From Brevipalpus yothersi (taxonomy: Eukaryota; Arthropoda; Arachnida; Trombidiformes; Tenuipalpidae): a stretch of DNA of 64,000 bases. Made by a program: the position numbers and the translations under genes. Location: positions 62,001-126,000 of the forward strand of contig QZCP01000843.1 in assembly GCA_003956705.1 (NCBI GenBank). The letters are read 5' to 3'. Below the pieces are notes generated by a model, which was not told where the DNA came from, ran no database searches, and worked only from the letters and a program-made list of their open reading frames with translations. This document shows, piece by piece, positions 46,105-56,260 of the stretch (positions are counted from its first letter, which is position 1; each line of letters begins with the position of its first letter).

Positions 46105-48630
46105 TTAAAGTCATTGCTACGGGAATACGAGGAGATATTTTCTGAACTTTCTCACTAGATAGTTTCACTTGGCTGACACGTGCAACTACTGGAAAAATGT
46201 AACAAAAATTTCAAAAAAAGTGCGCACATGATTCATTTGCGTTCATTCATGTGCAAAATGCTTGACGTTTGAATGGAATAAGTTTCGATTGAAGAAATTA
46301 ACAATTATTTTTGTGGTCGATCTTTTGTTCAGATGAAGATATAAAATGGATGTGTTGCTGCAGCCATGTGTAGTTGATTGTGTGTTTAAATTTTTGGGAA
46401 TACTTGATATCAACCGATGTAGCTATGTTTGCAAGGTGTGGTATTATTGTGCTCAACGAAGGATCAAAAAGTGTCCACCAAAAGATTATTGTCAAGCAGT
46501 TGCTAGCTGCGAAAGTCTTGGAGGTAAGTGCTGTGTTCAAGAAATTATCACAGCTCCAAATGATTCCCTTGAAATTCTATCTCTTTGATTGAACACTGAG
46601 TAAAGGGTTGGAGGAACAAGCCTGGTCAATTAAAATGAAAATAAATTTCATATTCTGGGAATATGTTCCTCTCATACTTTATCTAACTAAAACGTCTAAC
46701 CATCATCTGTGTACGAAGCATGTGAAAAATGGGTGCATCACGTTTCTTTCTTCTTCAACTGATGAAATTTTGAGTTTTCTAAATATCCAGGAAGGACTGA
46801 GATTTTGTTTTAATCACTTTCGCTTAATTGAATAATCGAATTTTGCTTATACACTGATATTTTTTCTTTCTACTTTCGAATGATGACTTATGGTACTTCA
46901 GTAAGTTGAAATTGCATAAACAATTTGGTGTAACTTGATCTTAATTTTGTTTTTCATTCCCAGATGATTCAAGGTAGTGAAAATGAGCGTAAAAAACTAA
47001 TTATAGAGAATAGGATGATGAATAGAGTAGAGTTCAACAAAGAACAAGAATTTTCCAGAGAGCAGTTGTACTATTGGTATTTGCAGAGACCTTCAATCTC
47101 ATATGTAGCACCTAAATTCGAGATTGACAACGCCATAAAAAGTTTCATGACAAGTGATATTAGTTGCTTACCGGGACTATTATTTGTGATTTATGGTCAA
47201 GAATTTGAACACATTATGGAAGGAAGGAAATTTGAATATCCATCAGTGCTTATCAGACAAGGGGGCATGTATTTTCATTCTGATGAATTTTTATCTGAGA
47301 TTGATAATAAAAAGGAAGCCCCATCAAGCACGACTAGCCGGAAATCTGTATATACCTATCCAATGATTTATTCATTTTTCCAAGCGTTGAACATCAACCG
47401 ACACATACCAGGATTGAGAATAACAATTACTGATTGGTCAGATCCAAAAGCACCAAAACCAGATGTGAATGACTCGGAGTTCCCAATCAAATCAGTTCTA
47501 TTGTTTACCGATAATTTCGTAGGAACAAGGAGGATCAAGAATATACTCTCCTCAAATTCTAACCCAATCTTTTCCGGGGGTATAATCAAATCACAATGGA
47601 AAGGGGTGAAGCCAACCATACACTTCACTGATTCAACTTCTCGTTTGCCAAAAAAATCTCGACGAATCACGATATCTTTTGCTGGTAAAGAGGTTAAATC
47701 AGCACTTCATCATATTTACACGACTTTAGAGTCTGAAATTGAAGATAAACTTGAAATGTTTAGGAGTAATCTTGATTTTCCTATCAATGATGGCCATGTT
47801 ATTGGATTTTTATTCGACTGTGGGAGATGCAACTTAGGATGGGGTGATGGAATAGGTACAATCTACCACATCATATCAACCTCTTTTCCTGGTATATCTC
47901 TGATAAGACTTGCGATGCGGAAAATTTTTGACACCTTTGATGGTCCTGATTCGGTTCTACTATTGATCAGATATTGATTCTGCTTGATTTGTTTGGTTGC
48001 TAACAGCAAAAACTTTGAACTTTGAATACCATGTATACAATTTGGTTCACTATGATTGTTACAAATATAATCACTAATACTCATTTATAGGGAATAAATA
48101 TACTTACATTCAATGAATTGAAGTGTTACTTTAATGAGGATGGTCCATTTATACTAAATCGTTGCTATTTTCTTCCTTTTATAATCATATTATGGGCATC
48201 GACAAGTGTAAAAAAGATTAAAAAGCGAACCAGTCACTTAGGAGATCATCGATAAGATTCCCCAAGTCGAAAACTCAGCACACTGAGCTAACAGTCGTAT
48301 CTTAACTCTGCTCTAGAGTGACTGATTAGACTAACTATCAACTGTTTTATGTCCACAGGCTAGAATATCCGTCACGAGATATTCCGAATTACTCGAAAGG
48401 CTCCGATTTTGAGCGCGTGAAAGAGTGATTCAAGGTGCAAATACACCGCTATTTTCTGTGGAATCATAGAGAAGTTTCAAGTTGCAAATCACCAGTTTCC
48501 AATCTCATGTCGGAAGCTATCGTTTTGATATGGGAATGGATGCTCTTGTAGTCTGCTTCCAAATAACTTTCTCCCTCTCTCTCTACTCCTTTCTTATTTT
48601 CTTATGGCTATTCTCTATCTTTCTTGATTT
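46105..48630. repeat. Right arm of the 2.6-kb inverted duplication
   Basis: Inverted counterpart of 15070-17665. The match runs from the upstream module of the gene at 46346 through its 3' flank and stops where the upstream region of the next F-box/FIST gene begins. Confidence 0.9.
46346..47977 (+). CDS. FBXO22-like F-box/FIST protein, about 393 aa, two exons
   Basis: Predicted SCF substrate receptor; inverted twin of the gene at 15776-17413. Exon 1 is 46346-46523 (LLQPCVVDCVFKFLGIL, NRCSYVCKVWYYCA) and exon 2 is 46974-47977, phase 1. FIST blocks: VLIRQGGMYFHS, TDWSDPKAPKPDVNDSEFP, SGGIIKSQWKG (the usual GW is QW), ITISFAGKEVKSALHHI, LDFPINDGHVIGFLFD and FPGISLIRLAMRK. The double-acceptor ATG here reads ATGATTCAAG (46964). 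The intron also matches its twin, so the copies separated recently or are kept alike by conversion. Confidence 0.85.
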
Positions 48631-48929
48631 TGTAGATTCTCTCGGAATATCATTCCAGAATGTATCAGAGTGTATCCATTGATGGAATAAAACTTGTAGA
48701 TGGAGGTCATTGCTACGGGCAGGCAGAATAATTCTCTGAACGTTCTCACTGAATAATCACTTGGTTGACACGAGCAAACATTCAGACTTGAAGTTTCAAA
48801 GTTTCAAAATAAGTGGGCAAAAGTGAAGCATGTTTATCAAGTGTTTCAACGTTTGCCAGCCGAAATTTTCGATTGTTGAATTTGCCTAACTCTATCTTGT
48901 CTAGTCTTTTTTTATATCAAGGTTCAAAA

Positions 48930-50512
48930 ATGGATGCCCTAATGCAGCCATGTGTGATCGAGAATGTGTTCAAATTCCTGGGAATACTTGATATTGACCG
49001 ATGTCAATATGTGTGTCAGACTTGGTATGACTGTGCTCAACGAAGGATCAGAAATTGTCCACCACACGACACATGCCATGCAATTGCTAGCTGCAAACGG
49101 CCTACCGGTAAGTCCTAGGATCGAGAAATAGTTATGGTTTGGAATATTCGTTGGGTTCTATGAATCGAAGATGAAAGTTAATCAATATGATAAATCTAGT
49201 TGCTCCATACGCTCTTCATATATTTGCTCATTCAAAACATGGATACAATCATCTGTGTATGGAGAATGAAGTTTCAATATGACATTTTTGGGTTCTTTCG
49301 ATGATTAAGTTATAGATGCTTGAATTTTCAAAACTACCCAGACTAACAGTTCTCGTTCTATTATCATCGATCTTTTGTTCAATCAGTTCATTGACATTTT
49401 TGATCGATAAATCTAATATTTTCTCCCTTCTATTGGCACCAAAAAAAATCACTCATGTTGCCTCGGTGAGTTGAGATTGCTTGAACTGATTTAAACTCAT
49501 TGCAATCGTATTTTCCAATCTTGTTCAGATGATTTTAGGTGGGGACGAGGAGACGAAAGTCATTGAAAATAGGATTATGAATGGAGTAGAGTTCAACAAT
49601 GAAAAAGATCCTCTGAATGATTGGATGTATTATTGGTATCTACAAAAAGGTTCAAATTCATATGTAGCACCTAAATTCGAGATTGATAACGCTATTCAGA
49701 AGTTCATGACAAGCGATATTAGCTGCATACCAGGACTCTCGTTCATAATTTATAGTAGCGAATTTGAACACGTGATGGAAAGTTTTTCATTTGAATATCC
49801 TACAGTACTTATTAGACAGGAGGGCATGCGTATTTTTTCTGATGAACTTGTATCTGAAATTGATAGAAAAATTGAAGCCTCACCAGATACAAGCATAAGC
49901 TGGAAATCTGAACAAAACAGCCCGGTGATTTATTCATTTTTCCAAACATTGGTTATCAATGGATGCATTCCAGGTTTAAGAATAATTATCACGGATTGGT
50001 CAGATCCACAATCACCAAGACCAGATGTAGATGAATTGGAGTTCCCGATCAAATCTGTTCTATTCTTTGCTAATAGAATGAAATCAAGAGGCATCGAAAA
50101 GATCAAGAAGACACTCTCAACACATTCCAAGCCAACTTTCTCTGGAGGTGTAATCGCAGAAGAGTGGCAAGAATGGGATCGACCAATATTCTACACTGAT
50201 TCAGCTTTTCAATGGCCAAAAAAATCTCGAAAAATCACGATATCGTTTGCTGGTAAAGAAGTGAAGTCGGCGATTCTTCTTGTCGATACCTATCGAGATT
50301 CTGACTTCAAAGACCAACTTACAAAGTTTAAACATAATCTCGATTTTCCCATCGATGATGGTGGTGTTGTTGGATTTCTATTTGACTTAGGTTCTGCTGC
50401 CCGCATTGCATCAACATTTTTCCCCAACATTCCGTTGATAAGGTTGGTAATGTGGAAAATTTTCGATCTCCCTAAATATTCACATGGTATTCTACACTTG
50501 ATCCGATATTGA
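48930..50512 (+). CDS. FBXO22-like F-box/FIST protein, about 383 aa, two exons
   Basis: Predicted SCF substrate receptor. Exon 1 is 48930-49107 (MDALMQPCVIENVFKFLGIL, DRCQYVCQTWYDCA) and exon 2 is 49539-50512, phase 1. FIST blocks: YPTVLIRQEGMRIFS (RQGG altered to RQEG), TDWSDPQSPRPDVDELEFP, SGGVIAEEW, ITISFAGKEVKSAI, LDFPIDDGGVVGFLFD and FFPNIPLIRLVMWK. The DGR triplet of the conserved loop is DGG here. It lacks about 10 residues before FFP compared with its paralogues. It is closest to the gene at 41673 although its 5' neighbour is the inverted-repeat arm, suggesting exchange between arrays. Confidence 0.85.
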
Positions 50513-50519
50513 TTTTGTG

Positions 50520-51179
50520 TAATTTATTTGTTCAGAATTGTCCTCAATCAAACTATGCAGATTTTTTCTCAGATTAATGTTTTCCTGGTTTTGTACAATT
50601 TGATCACTCCCATGTACTAATTAGCATGAATATACTTGCTATGACTGATTAATAACTTTGGGATTGCAACTACAAATTCAGCTTTCTTGGTCTAATTAAT
50701 AACTTATTTACAAAATTGTTAAATTCATATTTTCTTGAAACAAAAAGTATTATATCAAATCATATTCGATTCCTCCAACCCAATTTTTGTTAAAATAGGA
50801 TCTATGAGCTAAAACTTGCAATAATATCTTGGGTTCTCGTAGTCTTTTTCAGTTGAAATTTTTTTCGATTATTGGCCATTTTTATTACTTTATTACTTTA
50901 CGAGAGCAGATGATATAGGATTGGATGACAAATATGTCAACTCGTAAACAAAATTAAGCTTAGGTACAATGTTCAATGCGTAAAAGAGAATTGAAATTTT
51001 TTTGGGTAATTCCAATAGACACAATAGTACTCTAGTGCTAACATTGTGATGTTTCAGTCTCGATATTTCAGTATCAGTAAAAATCAAATTTTTCACTCTT
51101 GGGAAGAACCATGAATTTATAAGTAACTCAAATTAACTGAAGTTAGTATCTTCAGCCAAGAATCTCACCAATTTACTGA
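50520..51179. other. Spacer shared with 43320-43985
   Basis: 3' flank of the F-box/FIST gene, collinear and clearly similar to the spacer after the gene at 41673. No coding signal. Confidence 0.55.
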
Positions 51180-51390
51180 AAAGAATCGAAAAATCCTCCG
51201 AGAAGACATTCTCTGAATATCATGCCAATCACTTTAGATTTGTCACACTTTATTTTTTAACGATGTCCATTTCCGTGGAAAATCTTAATACTATATGCAG
51301 TAGTATGTAGTGATGGAGTTTTAAGAGCTTAGAAGACTTCTTGGTATCAGACAAAGCTTCTTGACAGAATCTAATAACTAATAAGCCACG
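51180..51390 (+). pseudogene. Gustatory-receptor-like 3'-end relic
   Basis: Sister of the relic at 43985-44195, with the same REDIL and GYQEL remnants and further small deletions. Confidence 0.7.
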
Positions 51391-51682
51391 ATTCTTGCTT
51401 TCTCATCTGGCTCGTCTGCAACACGATGAATTTTTCCAGCAATCCTAAAAAATAGGATTGCTGCCCACGATCGGAGGAATATGAATTCAAATTGATGAAC
51501 ATGCAAAAAGATCCAACCAACGCGAATAAATCGTGCATTTTATTCTTATGAGTGATCACATTACAGCCAAATTCCAAATTTATCAAATTTATTCAGCAAT
51601 AAATCAAGAAAGTTGCGTACAATCTTCTCAATCGAGTGGAATTCAAGAAGTGAGCCACCTTAGGCTCCATTTTTTAACTCCA

Positions 51683-52099
51683 TCAGATCCAATAAATTTT
51701 AGTACCCATAGCTCTTTCGAATTTGATTCTTCTTTTTACGATTTCTTGATCGAATGCAGAACAAGGAAATAAGCAACGGGGACACTCACATTTGATCATA
51801 CACATATCCAGAGCAGCTCGTCTCAATTCCAATGGGAGACTATCATGGAAATATGAGATAACTGGAGCCTCAATTCTGGTATCAAATCGTTTGAGAGCCC
51901 TAATTTTGATATTAACTCCATTGGATGGACAGCGGATAGAGTTTGCCATGCAGCTGTGATCGAAACCAGAGAACCCAATGTATACACCTTGGCCACCAAT
52001 CTCACCCCGATCGATATAAATATCAGCAAAGTGAACCATAACTTTGACAAAGATATCATTCAACTTGCTGAATTCAATGTCGACTGCAGCATTTTCTAG
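51683..52099 (-). pseudogene. Truncated SMYD-like gene (SET C-half only)
   Basis: Near-identical to the last 135 codons of the SMYD-like gene at 44491, from the ENAAVDIEFSKLND block through FDHSCMANS to the stop. The MYND finger, exon 1 and the first SET part are missing, replaced at 52098-52100 by sense-strand FIST sequence. The open frame extends a few codons into that FIST sequence. Without the MYND and N-terminal SET half it should not form an active enzyme. Confidence 0.8.
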
Positions 52100-52765
52100 C
52101 AAAATTGAAGCCTCATCCAGCACAAGCACCAGCTGGAAATTTGAGCAGGCCGAGCCAACGATTTATTCTTTTTTTCAAGCTTTGAACATTCACCGCTACA
52201 TCCCTGGATTAGAAATAATTATCACGGATTGGTCCGATCCACAAGCACCAAGGCCAGATGTAGGAGATTCAAGATTCCCAATCAAATCTGTTCTATTGTT
52301 TGCTGAAAATCTTGAAGGAGTGGAGCAGATCAAGGAAAAACTCTCAACCGATTTCAAGCCAATTTTCTCGGGAGGTGTGATCAGTAATGGGTGGGAACAA
52401 GTGAATCCATCCATATTCTCCACTGATTCGGAATTTTGTTGATCGAGAAGATCTCAAAGAATTACGATATCTTTTGCTGGTGAAGCAGTCGAATCAGCAA
52501 TTCTTTGTTTTCGAACATATTCAGACTTTGACTTTACATTATACGAGAACGAACTTGAGGCATTTAAGAATGATCTTGATTTTATCATCGATGGTCGTGT
52601 TTTAGGATTCCTATTTGTGTACCGCCAAGTCGGCTGGTCTCTATACTACCGGAGTGTGTCTAAACTCTTTCCCAGCATCCGGTTGATAAGGTTGGTAATG
52701 TGGGAAATTCTCGATATTCCTGAATCTTCATTTGCCATGACACTCTACACTTGATCCGATATTGA
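52098..52765 (+). pseudogene. Truncated F-box/FIST gene joined to the SMYD fragment
   Basis: It begins within exon 2 at the KIEASSSTS block and runs to the family stop region. It keeps TDWSDPQAPRPDVGDSRFP and SGGVISNGW, then has an in-frame TGA at about 52440 where paralogues have the Trp of FQWP. Further on it keeps ITISFAGE and LDF...DGRVLGFLF. The F-box exon and first third of the FIST exon are absent. Confidence 0.8.
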
Positions 52766-52886
52766 TTTTCTATAACTTATTAGTTCACAATCACCCTTAA
52801 TCGAGCCTCGAGTACAGATTTCTTTCTCAGCTCAATCTGTTCCTGATTCTTTCCAATCATATAGTATAAACATACTTGCTCTAACT

Positions 52887-52897
52887 GGGGGGGGGGG
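52887..52897. repeat. Poly-G run
   Basis: Eleven consecutive G on the plus strand in AT-rich spacer. It may be a mutation hot spot or a length uncertainty in the assembly. Confidence 0.9.
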
Positions 52898-53774
52898 AAC
52901 TCAAGCACAGTTTAAACTTTTTCCTAATAATCGAGCTTATGTATTGGCATTTTTTCGAGACAAAAAGTCCTAAATTGAAGTATGTTTGATCTTTTCAACC
53001 CGATTTTCTTGTTATGTTATACTTGGGTCTAAGAGCAAAAACTTGCAATGATTCCTTGGCCTTACATGATTTTTTTGAAATGAAGTTTTTTTCAATTGTT
53101 TCTATTGTTTCTAGTGACAGCAATTATTATTTATCAACTTAAGGAGAGCAGATGGTATAAATTGGATGGCATAGTTTTCAAATCGTTTTTAGGGAGAGAA
53201 ATTAAGCTTAGGTACAATGTTCGATGCACAAAAGGAAATTGAAAGTTTTTTTGGGGTAATTCCAACAGAGAAGATAGTGACCATGCTTCAGTGAGAGCTT
53301 GTAATATATCAGCCTGGTATTAAAGCATCAGCAATATCAGATTTTCTTCTCTCGATCAGCTCTTTCTTCATCAATTTACATTTCATCGGAGTGAAAAATT
53401 CTAGATATTTTACTGGTATCGATGTTCTAATTGAACAGTCTAGAATTTCCGAGATTTTTGACGTTGGTGCAATAAGTCAATTATGCAAAAGATATTGAAC
53501 TCTTCACTTCTTGTGATCGGAGGGAAAAAATTTAAATTGTAATATAGATAAGCTGAAATTTATTTTACAATTTGACACAATACAATCTCAGCAAAATAAA
53601 GATCAATTTCTGAATCATTCATATTGGTAAATTTTTCACCTGAAAAAAAGTTTCACCAGAAAACTTCAGGATTTTTATAATGAATCATGATACCCAGATC
53701 TGAGGTAATCATTTCCTCTTAATGAATCGAGATTGTTGGACTCGTTTTTATTTTTCTGGTCAAGAGGATATGAT
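52898..53774. other. Spacer shared with 43320-44000 and 50520-51180
   Basis: Collinear fragments of the spacer seen after the other F-box/FIST genes (gaaattaagcttaggtacaatg). The receptor relic expected before the SMYD-like gene is not clearly recognisable here. Confidence 0.5.
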
Positions 53775-54725
53775 TCAAGAAGTCAAACCATCTCTTCGTG
53801 CCTTTGCATTTGATCCAGAATACTTCTCTGTCATAGCATTCTCGAATTCAAATCGTTTCATCATGAGTTCTAGATCTAGAGTAGGACTAGGTGTCAAGCA
53901 GCGAGGACAAGTGCAAGATATCATACACATATCCAGCGCAGATCGTCTGATTGCCAATGGAAGGTTTTCATCAAAATATGAGATAGCTGGAGCCTCAATT
54001 TCGGTATTGAATCGTTTCAGAGCCCTGATTTTTATATTGATTCCAACAGAAGGACAATAGATAGAATTCGGCACACAGCTATGATCAAAAGCCGATGATC
54101 CAATATATAAACCTTTACCACCAACAACATCAGGATCATCATAGATATCGGCACAATTCACAGTTACTTTGGCGAAAATATCTTTCAATTTACTGAATTC
54201 AATAGCAACCATGAGATTCTCCAGAACACTTCGCATGATGCTGATTTTTGTTGAGTAGTTATTCGAGCTGAAAAATTTCTCTCCATTTCCGACAAGCGAT
54301 GAAAAACTTCGTGGGCCATTGAAAGTTCTTATTTCTTCGTGTTCTTTCTCGGGATATTTTTCAAGAATGAGTATCACTCTAAGAATCAATCGATTGTGCG
54401 TATCAGAGATCAAGATACACTTTTCTGACGATGAAGCTCGAATGAAAACTTTACATTCACTTTGATGTACAGCTTTCCAATCTTTAGTTTGACACTCTCG
54501 GCCACAATATCTAACCACTTTACATTTGGAACACCTTTCCAAAGAGCTTCTAGAAATCGAATCAATATTTAACAACTCTAACGGTTCAATATGAGGTTAT
54601 AAATTATCATGAACTCACCCCAATTTCAAGCAATAATGACATCGGACCTGATGATCATCACCCTCAACGCAACTAGCGAAAGGTGACAATTCTGCAATTA
54701 TATCTGCGGTATTGTAAATAACCAT
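53775..54725 (-). CDS. SMYD-like SET-MYND protein, about 293 aa, two exons
   Basis: Predicted lysine methyltransferase, the last SMYD-like copy in the window. Exon 1 is 54619-54725 (VIYNTADIIAELSPFASCV, with CHYC) and exon 2 is 53775-54549, phase 2. The MYND's second half reads RCSKCKVVRYCGRECQTKDW and HQSEC. SET core: GGKGLYIGSSAFDHSCVPNS (Asp for Asn in NHSC), ISYFDENLPLAIRR and post-SET CTCPRC. The tail after post-SET is about 35 residues and lacks the helical C-terminal domain. The plus-strand frame at 53722 is its antisense shadow. Confidence 0.83.
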
Positions 54726-55023
54726 CTTCAATATAACTTGGAGGAGAATTTTCGAGAGTGATTAACTGAAATAGGGAATTTAGTATCAGTGATTGACGAT
54801 GCTGTGGAGACTCATTGATCCAAGATTATGGGAAGCTAAACTCCTCATGATGGGTATGAGGGGAAACCTTCTGTTTTGGGCTCTACTCACTTCGAATGAT
54901 AGTGGCAAGGATTCACTGGTGGTCTGGGCCTTAGGTCAAAGATGATTTTCAATGGTTGCAGTGTAATGGTATGAGATGGGAACAGTTAATTCTCGTCGTA
55001 AAGCCAAAATACAGCAACTGAAT

Positions 55024-55209
55024 CTACAATGGGTGTATGTTTTCGATTTCAGCGACAAGAAGAATAATGGTTAAAAGCTTGATGATGAGGGAGATTGAAC
55101 AAAGTACAATAGGCACAGTATCAAGGCAAGTGTGTATCACAGGCTGATCAAGATGATAGTTTCTGATCATGTGAAGGAACGAGAACCAAAGTGTATCATT
55201 TCCGATCAT
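55024..55209 (-). other. Small hydrophobic open frame, unrecognised
   Basis: 61 codons with one strongly hydrophobic segment (IVLCSISLIIKLLTIILLV) followed by a polar tail. A worn counterpart (ALCTASYLLIFLITVLLVAR in another frame) lies near 45770-45880, also upstream of a SMYD-like gene. It could be part of a small membrane protein or chance. Confidence 0.25.
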
Positions 55210-55269
55210 TGAAATATGACTATTTCTCTAGCATGATAACCAATCAATCATAAGCTGGTTACTATATTT

Positions 55270-56260
55270 CTAACAACCCATTGAGCCCCAATTAGGTATA
55301 ATGGATCTTGAAATTTCAAAACTCTCCTCTCTTAATTCTTTCATTAATATGTTCAAAAAAGTAATGAAAAGTTACGAGGAGTAAGGAAGGAAAGTTCTCA
55401 TTGGCAAAAAAGATGAACAAGCGAAGACAGAATATTTGCCAAATAAGAGAAAAAAGTTTTGGCAAAATTTTTCCACTCCTTCACACTTTTGTGTGTTATC
55501 AAAAATGTATCGTAATTTCGGCATTCCTCAACACGATCCATTGATCAAATAAATTCATCGGTAAAGAAATTCTGCCATCTACATCCATCCTCCAAGTGAT
55601 GCTCCATCTCTCATCACCCTTGTATTCACCGCTCTTGAACTCTCACCAGAATCGCTGGAAAAAAAACTTTTCTCCCCATTTGGTGGATTACAGCGAAGAA
55701 AAGATGAGAAAAAATTCGAGGAAAAAGAGAACATCGTTTGAAAATTTCATCAGTATCCTTCAACCTCTTCAGAGATTATCACTCATAACGGTAAATGCAA
55801 ATTTTTTCCAAGAAAAAAAGTTCGCATCAAAAAGTTCGAGGAAAAATTCTGGTTCAAAAAGTTCTGTCGTGACATCTAGTGGCTTGTAGGCTGGCTTGAT
55901 TGAAGTGCAGTCGCTCTCGCTTCTAACCGCATGTTCATCACTTTTTCTCTCTCTCATTCATATACACACTGTTAAATCTTCAAGTTCTTTTGGAAATAAT
56001 TTTTGAGCATCTCTTTCTCGGTGTTTTAAGTACCTGATCGCTTATTAATTATTGTGCAAGTGCAAATTAGTGTTCACAATGGTGTGGTGGTTGGTTGTGT
56101 GTGGCCAATGATCGGATGATTATGGTGGTTTATACTGGTAACAGTAAGCCGCTAACGTGCTCATCGTGTACCGTTGACTTTTGAGAATAGAGAGAAGAGA
56201 GGAAGCGAGAATAGAGAGAGAGAGTAGAAAAATTCTTCAGTCACCTTCACCTATACCGTC
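55270..56260. other. 5' region of the clu gene
   Basis: Upstream sequence between the SMYD array and clu. It contains GA- and A-rich tracts and a Lys/Ser-rich 97-codon frame at 55596-55889 with no recognised domain. The clu promoter and 5' UTR should lie here. Confidence 0.5.

Noticed and set aside
53722..54060. 112-codon plus-strand frame
   Set aside because: Antisense shadow of the SMYD-like gene at 53775-54725; similar shadows occur opposite every SMYD and FIST exon.
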